This document shows, piece by piece, positions 1 to 8,707 of a DNA stretch of 64,000 nucleotides. The stretch comes from Curtobacterium sp. MCBA15_001 (GTDB taxonomy: Bacteria > Actinomycetota > Actinomycetes > Actinomycetales > Microbacteriaceae), in assembly GCF_001864835.1 (NCBI RefSeq), contig NZ_MJGI01000025.1, positions 228,420-292,419 on the forward strand, given 5' to 3'. The position numbers were made by a program, and so were the translations under genes. Position 1 is the stretch's first letter. Every line of letters starts with the position of its first letter. The notes under the pieces were generated by a model. The model had not been told where the DNA came from. It made no database searches and worked only from the letters and a program-made list of their open reading frames with translations.

Positions 1-1
1 C

Positions 2-1012
2 ATCCAGGGGCCAGGCCTCTCCACCACCCGGAACACCGGGGTCTCGACCAGCACGTCGTTCCAGGGCGCGCAGAGTGGTCTGCCCTACACCGTGGCGGTC
101 TCGGCGCGGAACGGTGCCGATCGCGACAACACGGTCGTCCAGTGGAACTCAGCGCAGGCGACGGGTACTGCTGTGGGAGCGCCAGCCAAGCCGGTCATCA
201 CCGCAGACGGAACGCCCGACGGCGGCCAGACCTCAGTGACGCTCAACGCGGCAGAGTCCGACTGGGGAGGAGCGGGAACTTCCATGCGCATCGCGAAGTA
301 CCGCGCGGGAACGCCGATCCCCCCAGGATGCTCGACGTCCGGTTCGGAGTTCGTCTGGGACGCCGCCACGGCGAAGGACTCGATCGCTAGTGACTACGTC
401 TACGTCGCCCTTGCAGACAACGGGTTCTTCTGCACGGCATCGGACGCCGCCGGTGTGCAAGGCTTCTCGACTCCGCCTGCGCCCACGGCGACAGTGACTG
501 TCGCCCAGAACGGCATCCTCAGCCCGGATTGGGACCTCGGGCTCACTGCCTCCGCTTCTGGCAAGTACACCTACTACTCGATCAACGGGAACACGCCTGT
601 GCCGTTCCAGGGCTCGGCGGACCTCGGTGCCGGGGTCGGCTACGGCAGTTCGACGGTCGTCGTCGTGAGCACGTGTGCGCTCCCCGACATGTACTGCTCC
701 GAGACGACTGCGAAGGCCGCGACGGCGTTCACGACACGCGCCACGATCACCACCGCGACCGTCGGACAAGCGCTCGTCATCGACGACAGCAACAACGGAT
801 ACGGGTCGCCCGCGCAGCAGATCGCGTTCTGCAAGCCCGGTCTGGTCTTCGACGACTGCGACAAGACCGATCCGAGCGGGAACGCGTGGGCCGCCAACGC
901 GAACGTTCCTGCCGGGTACGCGACGGTCCAGGTGAAGCAGACCGTCAACGGAAAGACGGATCCCAGCTACGCCGAGCGAAGCATCACTGGAAACGACACA
1001 GCAGGCGGCTGA
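2..1012 (+). CDS. C-terminal part of a large fibronectin type III-like surface protein (5' end outside window)
   Basis: The reading frame is open from the left edge of the window to a TGA at 1010-1012, so only the last ~336 residues are present. The first part (PYTVAVSARNGAD) has the look of a fibronectin type III strand pair, followed by a proline-containing linker. The rest is rich in Thr, Ser, Val and Gly with several Cys residues, as in secreted beta-sandwich repeats. No membrane anchor or sorting motif is visible at the C terminus. It lies 71 bases before a MoxR ATPase; large Ig/FnIII proteins beside MoxR-DUF58-TgpA genes are common in actinobacteria. A role at the cell surface is inferred; ligand and exact function are unknown. 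Confidence 0.7.
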   Translation: MQGPGLSTTRNTGVSTSTSFQGAQSGLPYTVAVSARNGADRDNTVVQWNSAQATGTAVGAPAKPVITADGTPDGGQTSVTLNAAESDWGGAGTSMRIAKYRAGTPIPPGCSTSGSEFVWDAATAKDSIASDYVYVALADNGFFCTASDAAGVQGFSTPPAPTATVTVAQNGILSPDWDLGLTASASGKYTYYSINGNTPVPFQGSADLGAGVGYGSSTVVVVSTCALPDMYCSETTAKAATAFTTRATITTATVGQALVIDDSNNGYGSPAQQIAFCKPGLVFDDCDKTDPSGNAWAANANVPAGYATVQVKQTVNGKTDPSYAERSITGNDTAGG

Positions 1013-1083
1013 CGCTCCAGCCGCTCGACCCAGCGAGAATGACAGCGGCGAACCGCCGTGAACGAACGAGGAGAACTCCCCGC

Positions 1084-2055
1084 ATGAGCATGTCCCCCGA
1101 GCAGGCCACCTGGTTCGCCGACGTCGCCGGCCGCATCGTGACCAACGTCGAGCAGGTGCTCCTCGGGAAGACCTTCGTCATCCGGCTCGCCGTGACCGCG
1201 ATGCTGAGCGAGGGCCACCTGCTGCTCGAGGACGTCCCCGGCACCGGCAAGACCAGCATGGCCCGCGCACTCGCGCAGAGCGTGCAAGGCTCCACGAACC
1301 GGATCCAGTTCACGCCCGACCTGCTGCCCGGCGACATCACGGGCATCAGCGTCTACGACCAGCGCAACCAGGAGTTCGAGTTCCACCGCGGCCCGGTCTT
1401 CGCGAACATCGTGCTCGCGGACGAGATCAACCGCGCCAGCCCGAAGACGCAGTCCGCCCTGCTCGAGGCGATGGAGGAAGCAGCGATCACCGTCGACGGC
1501 GTCAACCACCGACTGGCCGCCCCCTTCATGGTCATCGCCACCCAGAACCCCGTCGAGCAGGCTGGCACCTACCGGCTGCCCGAGGCACAGCTGGACCGCT
1601 TCCTCATGAAGACCTCGATCGGCTACCCGGACCACGCCGCGACGGTGAAGATCCTCGAGACCTCGTCGGCGCCCGCATCCTCGGTCCCGCTCGCGAGTGT
1701 CGTCCCCGCCGCGACCATCACCGAGATGGCGGCCCTCGCCCGCACGGTGCACGTCGACGCCACGATCGCGGACTACGTCGCGCGACTCGTGGACGCGACC
1801 CGCGCGGCGAACGAGGTCCGACTGGGCGTGAGCGTCCGCGGCGCGATGGGCCTGATGCGCGCGAGTCGGGTGTTCGCCGCGCTGAGCGGTCGACACTACG
1901 TCACGCCCGACGACGTCAAGGCACTGGCCGAACCGGTCCTGGCGCACCGCATGGTCCTCGACGCCGAGGCGGAGTTCGACGGCGTGAGCACGTCGAGTGT
2001 CGTCTCCCAGCTGCTCGTCGAGACCCCGCCCCCGGCCGACCGGGTCACGTCGTGA
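1084..2055 (+). CDS. MoxR-family AAA+ ATPase
   Basis: This is a 323-residue AAA+ ATPase of the MoxR family, which typically acts as a chaperone that helps assemble or activate protein complexes encoded beside it. Visible motifs are Walker A (GTGKTSMA), Walker B (VLADEINRA) and the following MoxR signature SPKTQSALLEAMEE, then sensor 1 (VIATQNP). ATG 1084 is chosen because a strong Shine-Dalgarno (gaggag, 1068-1073) precedes it and the protein starts at the usual family position; the frame is open further upstream but overlaps the previous gene. The stop overlaps the next start by four bases (GTGA), so it is probably translationally coupled to the DUF58 gene. MoxR plus DUF58 plus TgpA is a widespread trio with poorly known substrates. 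Confidence 0.93.
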   Translation: MSMSPEQATWFADVAGRIVTNVEQVLLGKTFVIRLAVTAMLSEGHLLLEDVPGTGKTSMARALAQSVQGSTNRIQFTPDLLPGDITGISVYDQRNQEFEFHRGPVFANIVLADEINRASPKTQSALLEAMEEAAITVDGVNHRLAAPFMVIATQNPVEQAGTYRLPEAQLDRFLMKTSIGYPDHAATVKILETSSAPASSVPLASVVPAATITEMAALARTVHVDATIADYVARLVDATRAANEVRLGVSVRGAMGLMRASRVFAALSGRHYVTPDDVKALAEPVLAHRMVLDAEAEFDGVSTSSVVSQLLVETPPPADRVTS

Positions 2056-3464
2056 CGGACCGGCGACCGGTCTCCACGCGCTCGCGCCGTCCCTCGTCGA
2101 CGCGGTCGCGTCGTCCGGGCACGGCCTACGAGCGCACGGGGACGGTCGCCGGGCTGACCAACGTCCGGACCCGCCTGGTCGGGGAACGACAGGGGGTGGC
2201 GGCCGAAGCGGTCGTCGGTGCGGTCCGTCTGTGGCGCACGGCCTGGAGGAGCGTGGCGCGTTCCTGGGACGCGGTCTCGTCCGTGGTCACCGGCCTGGGA
2301 TGGACGGTGGCGGTCCTGACGGTCGTCGCGGTGGTCGTCGGCTACCGGTTCGGCCTGCGCGAGGTCGTGGTCGTCGGCTTCGCCGGCATCCTGCTCGTCG
2401 TGGTCGCAGCGATCGCCCTGATCGGGCACTCGCGCCTGGTCATCCGGATGAGTCCGCCGGCTCGGCGCGTGGCGGTGGGGGACGCTGCCGGTGTGACGGT
2501 CACGGCCGAGAACCCCTCCCGGCTGCCGTCGGTACCGGTCACGGTGGAGGTCCCTGTCGGGTCCGGCCTGGTGGACGTCGCGATCCCGACCATCGCGCCG
2601 CGCACGACGTTCGAACGAGCGGTGCCGGTCCCCACGGTGCGACGCGGTGTCCTGGACGTCGGACCCGTCACCGGCGTCCGCGCTGACCCGGTCGGGTTGG
2701 TGCGCCGCGAGATCGTCTGGACCGCGCGCGAACAGGTCATCGTGCACCCGCGCACGGTGGCGATCCCGTCGACCAGCACGGGTCTGGTCCGGGACCTCGA
2801 GGGGCAGGCGACGACGGACCTGTCGCCGGCCGACATCTCGTTCCACGCGATCCGCGAGTACATGCCCGGGGACGACCCGCGCACGGTGCACTGGAAGTCG
2901 ACGGCGAAGACCGGCGCGCTCATGGTGCGGCAGTTCGAGGACACGCGGCGGTCGCACCTCGTCGTCGCGCTCGGGTTGGCGCGGAGCGAGTTCGCCGACG
3001 ACGAGGAGTTCGAGCTCGCGGTGAGTGCCGCCGCCTCCCTCGGCACGCGGGCGATCCGCGACGGCCGGGAGGTCACGGTCGTCGTGTCCCAGCGGACGCC
3101 CGAGTTCGCGCGGCGGCCGGTGTACGCGGTGCACCGCCTGCCCACGGTCACCCCGACCCGACTGCTCGACGAGTTCGCCTCGGTCGCGCTGGCGGACGCC
3201 TGCCTGCCCGTCGCGGAGGTCGCGCGCATCGTCGGCTCCGACACGGCCGGCATCTCGGTGGCCTTCCTCGTGGTCGGGTCCGCCGTCGAACTGCCGGCAC
3301 TGCGTCTGGCAGCGACCCGCTTCCCGATCGGGGTCGAGGTCGTCGCGGTGGTCTGCGAGCCCGAGTCCGTCCCGCGCTTCGTCCGGATCCCTGGCCTGAC
3401 GGTCATGACCATCGGCTACCTGGACGACCTCCGTCTCGCCCTGCACCGATCGGCGGCCGTGTGA
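2052..3464 (+). CDS. DUF58 domain membrane protein
   Basis: The 470-residue protein has an Arg/Ser/Thr-rich N terminus, two closely spaced hydrophobic segments at about residues 74-122, a beta-rich middle part, and then the DUF58 signature around DISFHAIREYMPGDDPR followed by VHWKSTAKTG. The part after the signature resembles a von Willebrand A-like fold. DUF58 proteins are usual partners of MoxR ATPases and may be their substrates, but the biochemical role is not established. The GTG start overlaps the MoxR stop (GTGA, 2052-2055) and its own stop overlaps the next gene's GTG in the same way, so the three are most likely one translational unit. Confidence 0.9.
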   Translation: MTDRRPVSTRSRRPSSTRSRRPGTAYERTGTVAGLTNVRTRLVGERQGVAAEAVVGAVRLWRTAWRSVARSWDAVSSVVTGLGWTVAVLTVVAVVVGYRFGLREVVVVGFAGILLVVVAAIALIGHSRLVIRMSPPARRVAVGDAAGVTVTAENPSRLPSVPVTVEVPVGSGLVDVAIPTIAPRTTFERAVPVPTVRRGVLDVGPVTGVRADPVGLVRREIVWTAREQVIVHPRTVAIPSTSTGLVRDLEGQATTDLSPADISFHAIREYMPGDDPRTVHWKSTAKTGALMVRQFEDTRRSHLVVALGLARSEFADDEEFELAVSAAASLGTRAIRDGREVTVVVSQRTPEFARRPVYAVHRLPTVTPTRLLDEFASVALADACLPVAEVARIVGSDTAGISVAFLVVGSAVELPALRLAATRFPIGVEVVAVVCEPESVPRFVRIPGLTVMTIGYLDDLRLALHRSAAV

Positions 3465-5944
3465 GCGCCCCGCCCCTCGCTCCGTCACGTCCGCGTCGAG
3501 ACACGCGTCGGCAGGCCCGTCGGGACGCACGGGTGTCGCCAACCCGACTGGCGGGTGGCACGCTCGTCGTCTGGCTGCTGCTCGCCGTCGCGAGCGTCGC
3601 CTGGTGGCCGGTCTACCGCGACCAGGGGATGGTCGTCGCCGGGGTGACCGCTGTCGTCGCCGGGTCGCTGGTCGCCCTGCTCGGTGCGGTGTTCCGGTCG
3701 TCGACCGCGGTCGTGGCCGTCGCGACGATCGCGGCCTTCGTCGTGACCGGCGTACCGGCCGCCGTGCCGGACGAGGCGGCTGGGCTGCTGCCCACCGGGC
3801 CGGGTCTGCTCGACCTGTTCTCCGGCGTCGCGCTGGGGTGGAAGCGGCTCGTCACCATCAGCCTGCCGGTCGGGACCTACGAGGCGTTGCTGGTGCCGTT
3901 CTTCGTGACCCTGCTCGTCGCCACGGTGACCGGCGTGAGCTGCGCGACCCGGGCCTCCCGGCAGGAACTCGCGAGCATCCCGGCGCTGGTGCTGCTCGCG
4001 GTCGGTGTCGTGGTCGGTCCCACGCGTCTCGACACGTCGATCGCCCTGGCGGTCGCGCTGACGGGGGTCGCGCTCGTGTGGGCGCTCACCGTGCGGCACG
4101 CGCGGCGGGCCAGTGCCGTCGCGCGGACGATCGGCGCTCCGGTCGCGGTGCGGAGGTCAGTGGTCCGTCCGGCGTTGGTCGGGAGCGCGACCATCCTGGC
4201 GGCAGCGGTCGTCGCGACCGGCCTCGGGCTCGTCGCGCCGCCCACGACCGCGCGGACCGTCGCGCGGACGGACGTCGTCAAGCCCTTCGACCCGCGCGAC
4301 TACGTCAGCCCGCTCAGCGGCTTCCGCGCGTACGAGGAGTCCTCCGAGGCGGACACGACCCAGCTGCGGGTCTCCGGACTGCCACGCAACGGCTTCGTCC
4401 GGATCGCGACCCTCGACACCTACGACGGCGTGACCTACCGCGTGGGCGGGACCGACGGCGCCTCGCCGTCCGGCACGTTCGAGCGGGTGCCGACCGCCGT
4501 CGACGTGCGCGGTGTCCGGGGGAGCACGGTCGACGTCGGGGTCACGGTGGACGGGTACAGCGGGGTCTGGCTGCCCACGGTCGGTGACCTCGAACAGATC
4601 GACTTCCGCGGCAGCGGTGCGGACCGCGCGCGCAGTTCCTTCTTCTACAACGCGTCGACCGCGACGGGCGCCGTCGTCGGCGGTGTGCCGGCGGGCACCC
4701 GGTACGACCTCCGTGCCGTCGTGCCCGACCAGCCGTCCGAGGACCAACTCGCAAGCGCTCGGCCCGGAGACGCCACCGTGCCGTCGCCGACGAACGTGCC
4801 GGACGCCGTGCGCGACACCGTGGAGTCGACCGCCGGAACGGCCGACTCGGACGGAGCGAAGCTCGTCGCGGTGATCCAGGCGCTCAAGAGCAGGGGGTAC
4901 GTCAGCCACGGCGTCGGCGACGACCGTGCGAGTCGGTCGGGGCACGGCGCGGACCGGATCCAGGAGCTGCTGACGTCGCCGTTGATGATCGGTGACCAGG
5001 AGCAGTACGCGGTCGCGGCAGCCCTGATGTCCGAGGAGATCGGGTTCCCGACGCGGGTCGTGATGGGCTTCGCTGCCGGTGGTGACGCGGGCTCCAGTGC
5101 GGGAGCGACGGGGACGGCGCGCACGACGACGTTCCGTGGGTCGGACGTGACGGCGCGCATCGAGGTCGACACCGCGCAGTGGGGCTGGGTCACGATCAAC
5201 CCGAACCCCGCTGTCCGGCAGATCCCGGACGAGCAGCGCCAGACGCCGAAGCCGGTCACACGCCCCGAGACCGTCGTGCCGCCGCCACCGGTCGAGCAGC
5301 AGGACCAGGACCAGCAGGCGCCGCCGCAGAGCGACCGGAACACGCCGGACCAGCCGCCGCTCTGGCTGCAGATCCTGCTCGCGGCGCTGCCGTGGGTGCT
5401 CGGGACCCTCGGGTTCATCGCCCTCGTCCTGCTGCCGTTCATCGTCATCGTGGCGATCAAGCGGGTGCGCCGGCGTCGGCGCCGACGGGCCGCGACCGCT
5501 CGGGGTCGGATCATCGGCGCCTGGGACGAGTACAGGGACGCCCTGCTCGACCGCGGCCAGGACATCCCTGTTGCTGCGACCCGGCGCGAGGTGGCGGTCA
5601 CGGCACCCGGCGACGGCGGGGCCGGACTCGCGGCACTGGCGGACCGCGCCGTGTTCGGGCCGAGCGATGCCGACGAGCGCGCCGCCGACCGGATGTGGGA
5701 CGCCACGGACAGTGCGATCGGGCACCTGCGGTCCGGACGGACCCGTCGTGAACGGCTGCGCACCCTGGTCTCCACGCGGTCGCTCCGCACGATCCGGGTG
5801 CCGAACGCGGCCGAGCGGCTCCGGGGCCTGGTTCCGCGCCCCGCGGACGTGGCGCGCGCCGGACACGGAGCGGACGGTGGCTACGATGTCCGGAGGCCCG
5901 CCGAGCGACACCTCGGGCCGGATGAGGACAGAGGCAACCTGTGA
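3461..5944 (+). CDS. TgpA-like membrane protein with degenerate transglutaminase domain
   Basis: The 827-residue protein follows the TgpA layout: about six or seven membrane segments in the first ~270 residues, a large extracytoplasmic region with a transglutaminase-like core, a Pro/Gln linker, one more membrane segment near residues 640-665, and a cytoplasmic Arg-rich tail. In active family members the core carries Cys, His and Asp. Here the matching places read GDQEQYA (Gln513 for Cys), TARIEV (Thr564 for His) and INPNP (Asn580 for Asp). The surrounding pattern (GFPTRVVMGF, WGWVTI) is intact, so the fold is probably kept while catalysis is lost. It overlaps its neighbours by four bases on both sides and belongs with MoxR and DUF58. 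A scaffold or receptor role is inferred. Confidence 0.88.
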   Translation: MSAPPLAPSRPRRDTRRQARRDARVSPTRLAGGTLVVWLLLAVASVAWWPVYRDQGMVVAGVTAVVAGSLVALLGAVFRSSTAVVAVATIAAFVVTGVPAAVPDEAAGLLPTGPGLLDLFSGVALGWKRLVTISLPVGTYEALLVPFFVTLLVATVTGVSCATRASRQELASIPALVLLAVGVVVGPTRLDTSIALAVALTGVALVWALTVRHARRASAVARTIGAPVAVRRSVVRPALVGSATILAAAVVATGLGLVAPPTTARTVARTDVVKPFDPRDYVSPLSGFRAYEESSEADTTQLRVSGLPRNGFVRIATLDTYDGVTYRVGGTDGASPSGTFERVPTAVDVRGVRGSTVDVGVTVDGYSGVWLPTVGDLEQIDFRGSGADRARSSFFYNASTATGAVVGGVPAGTRYDLRAVVPDQPSEDQLASARPGDATVPSPTNVPDAVRDTVESTAGTADSDGAKLVAVIQALKSRGYVSHGVGDDRASRSGHGADRIQELLTSPLMIGDQEQYAVAAALMSEEIGFPTRVVMGFAAGGDAGSSAGATGTARTTTFRGSDVTARIEVDTAQWGWVTINPNPAVRQIPDEQRQTPKPVTRPETVVPPPPVEQQDQDQQAPPQSDRNTPDQPPLWLQILLAALPWVLGTLGFIALVLLPFIVIVAIKRVRRRRRRRAATARGRIIGAWDEYRDALLDRGQDIPVAATRREVAVTAPGDGGAGLAALADRAVFGPSDADERAADRMWDATDSAIGHLRSGRTRRERLRTLVSTRSLRTIRVPNAAERLRGLVPRPADVARAGHGADGGYDVRRPAERHLGPDEDRGNL

Positions 5945-7863
5945 TCAGATGCGAACACTGCGGATCGGTGCTGCCAGACGGAGCGATCTTCTGTGGTGAG
6001 TGCGGTCGGGCCGTGAACACCTCCGCGAACCGCCGCCCTGCCGCTGCGGAGCCCACCGACCGTGCCACCCCGCCGCCGCTGCAGCAGCCTGACCAGCACG
6101 GGCATCGTCGCGATCCTGCAGCCGATGCCTGGCTGCCTGAGTCGACGCTCGACCCCGCGACGCGCGCCTGGCTCACTGGCGAGGACCGCCGCCGTTCGGG
6201 TGAGGTCGCCCCCGTCCCGGTGCAGACCCCGGACTCGTTCGCACCCCGGTCCGCGCCCACGCACGTGCACGGTGCCGGCAGCGGGCTGGACGGGTGGGCC
6301 GGTGCGCCCGGAGCCCGACGACCCGAGCAGGACCCGGCGTCGCAGCGATCGGTCCCTGCGGAGCCGAGCCTCGACCCCGACGCGCAGCCGGCACAGACAG
6401 TCGCACCCGAGGACGACCCCGAGGTCACGCGGCTCGCGCCCCGGTCGAGCGGTGCTCCCGCTCCCACGCCCGCGCCCCCGGTGGCCCCGGTGGACCCGGT
6501 GGCCCCGGTGGCCCCGGTGGACCAGGCTGCACCGGCGGCGCCGTTCTGGGCCGCCGCACCGGAGGCCCCGACTCCCGCTCCGAGTGCGCCGTCCTGGTGG
6601 ATCGGTCGCGCCGGCGACGACACCGCGGGCTCGCCGGAGCGCGAGACGGCGTCCGGAGTCCCTGCGCCGACGGACGGGTCCACTGAGCCGACGACCGATG
6701 CGCCGACCGATGACCGTTCTCCGGTCGCTGACGGGTCTGCCGTGGACACTGCACCGGGCGAGGTGACGGCAGCTGCGACCTCGGTGGGACAGACGGACGC
6801 CCGCGTGGCCTCTGAGCCTCCGGAACCCGAGGCGCCGCGGGCGGGTGACACCGCGGTGGTCGAACCGCTCGTCGACCGTCGGCCCCCTCGTCCGGCGCCG
6901 CTCGTGCAGCCCGGGACACACCCGACGACGTGCCACGTCTGCGGTCACCAGCTCGAACCCGACGACATCTTCTGCAACGAGTGCGGCGCCGTGCGACCTG
7001 CCGTCACGGCCGCGTTCACCGGGCCCGTCGTGCCGCTGCCGGTCGCACGGCCTGACTGGGCCGCGCAGACGACGTCCGCCGACGAACCGGACGACGTCGT
7101 CGAGCCGGACAACGACGACCTCGTCGAGCCGAATGACGTGGAGCCGGAAGACGTGGTCGAGCCGGACGACGTGGTCGAGTCTGACGGCCTCGTGGAGTCT
7201 GACGACGAGTCGGGCGCTCCTGATCCGTCCGGGTCCGAGACGCCTTCTGAAGAACTGGGCGATGCGGACGCGGGGCATCGAGCGCCGACCGCGTGGGAAC
7301 TGGACGACGTTGCGCCGGAGCAACCAGCTGCCCCGACCGCTGCCCCGCTGCCGCCGATCCCGGACATGCCCGGACCCGCGTTGCCCCTGCCGACCGTCGC
7401 ATCGGTGCCGTCGAGCGGTGACGCCGACGAAACAGCCCAGCTCGACGAAGGCGCAGGCGCAGGCGCAGACGTCGACGCATCCGGCGACGATGACGAGGAC
7501 GTCGACCAGACGCGCATCGTCTCGAGGACACCGACGCGTGCGCCTTTCCTGCTGCACTGCAGCACCGGGGAACGGCTGGGCGTCCACGGCACCGGGCTGC
7601 TGGGCAGGTTGCCGCGGCCGCAGCCGGGCGAACGGTTCGACGACCTGCTGACGATCCACGACCCGGGCAAGTCGGTGTCGAAGACCCACCTGGAGATCGG
7701 ACGCGACGGCGACGACCTCTGGGTGTCCGATCGCTTCTCCGGCAACGGATCGGTCATCCGCCACATCGACGGCTCGATCCGTCGGTGTGAGCCGGGCCGC
7801 CGCTACCGGGTCGAACGCGGCGCCCGGGTCGACATCGGCGAGCAGTTCTTCCTCGTGCAGTAG
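5941..7863 (+). CDS. Zinc-ribbon and FHA domain protein with long disordered linker
   Basis: The 640-residue protein has three recognisable parts. A zinc ribbon opens it (C4, C7, C18, C21). A second ribbon follows at C331, C334, C345 and C348. A C-terminal FHA domain covers about residues 525-640, with the conserved GR (555-556), SxxH (580-583) and NG (602-603) positions that bind phosphothreonine. Between them are long Pro/Ala-rich stretches (VAP/VDP repeats near residues 180-200) and an acidic run rich in Asp, Glu and Val at about 380-430, all likely disordered. No kinase domain is present. It overlaps the TgpA-like gene by four bases. It probably reads Ser/Thr kinase signals for the envelope cluster; this is inference. 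Confidence 0.85.
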   Translation: MIRCEHCGSVLPDGAIFCGECGRAVNTSANRRPAAAEPTDRATPPPLQQPDQHGHRRDPAADAWLPESTLDPATRAWLTGEDRRRSGEVAPVPVQTPDSFAPRSAPTHVHGAGSGLDGWAGAPGARRPEQDPASQRSVPAEPSLDPDAQPAQTVAPEDDPEVTRLAPRSSGAPAPTPAPPVAPVDPVAPVAPVDQAAPAAPFWAAAPEAPTPAPSAPSWWIGRAGDDTAGSPERETASGVPAPTDGSTEPTTDAPTDDRSPVADGSAVDTAPGEVTAAATSVGQTDARVASEPPEPEAPRAGDTAVVEPLVDRRPPRPAPLVQPGTHPTTCHVCGHQLEPDDIFCNECGAVRPAVTAAFTGPVVPLPVARPDWAAQTTSADEPDDVVEPDNDDLVEPNDVEPEDVVEPDDVVESDGLVESDDESGAPDPSGSETPSEELGDADAGHRAPTAWELDDVAPEQPAAPTAAPLPPIPDMPGPALPLPTVASVPSSGDADETAQLDEGAGAGADVDASGDDDEDVDQTRIVSRTPTRAPFLLHCSTGERLGVHGTGLLGRLPRPQPGERFDDLLTIHDPGKSVSKTHLEIGRDGDDLWVSDRFSGNGSVIRHIDGSIRRCEPGRRYRVERGARVDIGEQFFLVQ

Positions 7864-7955
7864 CTGTTCCTCCACAGGCCACTCGGCGCCCGCGGTCCTG
7901 CACCGTGGGCGCCGATGTCGTCCCGGCGCCGGTGTGGATGCGATGAGATCGGTGC

Positions 7956-8684
7956 ATGACGCTCCTGGTCCTGCGGGCCTGCCTGGTGGCAGGCGCGACA
8001 CTGCTGACGGTCGGCACGGGCACGACCAGCGGTTTCGCACGCACCACGGCGCTCGCGAGTGCCGTGGTGCTCGCAGTGCTCGCAGCAGTGGTCCGGGGCG
8101 CGCCGACGCCGAACGCCGCCGAGGGAAGCGTCCCGGTCGACGTCATCGACCCTGCCACGTGGTCGGACCCATCGGCCGTCGACCCGTCGGCCCTCGACCC
8201 GTCGGACCCATCGGCCGTCGAACGCTCCCGATCGCCGGGCGAGCTCCTGGTGGGCCGCGCCGACGACGGGGTGGACGTCATCCTCGATGCCCGCTCCGGA
8301 CTGGTGGTGATCGGGCACGGCGCCGTGGCCGAGGCGGTGTTCCTCGCCGCGGTCGCCGCGCTGTGCCGGGGCGTGACGGACCCGGACGAGCTCCGGGTCG
8401 CCACTGCGGACGACCTCGCGCACCTCGGCCCGCTGCCGGGTTCGGTTCGTCGCTCCGGGACCGCACTCGACGTCGGCATCGCGGTCGCCGCCGTGGTCGA
8501 TGCCTGGGGCGCGCGGCTGGCATCGGTGATCCTGGTGCCGGACCTGGGCGCGGCGCCGCGTCGGGACGGCCCGACGGTCGACGTGACGCGCTACGGCTGT
8601 GTGGCCCGGACCGACCCGCGGTCACGCTCGGGGCAGCGCATCAGGCCGGCGCTGCCGCTGCTCGAAGCCTCCGGAGCAGCATGA
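7956..8684 (+). CDS. Hypothetical membrane-anchored protein with DPSA repeats
   Basis: I do not recognise this 242-residue protein. Two hydrophobic segments fill about residues 3-48. They are followed by an acidic segment with short repeats of the type VDPSALDPSDPS (residues ~65-90, encoded by an imperfect 15-base DNA repeat around 8165-8225), and then an alpha/beta-looking domain to the C terminus. It may sit in the membrane with a cytoplasmic domain. It follows the FHA gene by 92 bases in the same direction and ends 23 bases from the convergent asparaginase gene. Alternative starts inside the first helix are possible. Confidence 0.65.
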   Translation: MTLLVLRACLVAGATLLTVGTGTTSGFARTTALASAVVLAVLAAVVRGAPTPNAAEGSVPVDVIDPATWSDPSAVDPSALDPSDPSAVERSRSPGELLVGRADDGVDVILDARSGLVVIGHGAVAEAVFLAAVAALCRGVTDPDELRVATADDLAHLGPLPGSVRRSGTALDVGIAVAAVVDAWGARLASVILVPDLGAAPRRDGPTVDVTRYGCVARTDPRSRSGQRIRPALPLLEASGAA

Positions 8685-8707
8685 GCGCCCTGCAGGCCGG
8701 CAGCGCT

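Noticed and set aside
5881..8040. 719-residue minus-strand open frame across the FHA gene
   Set aside because: Shadow of the FHA gene's repetitive linker.
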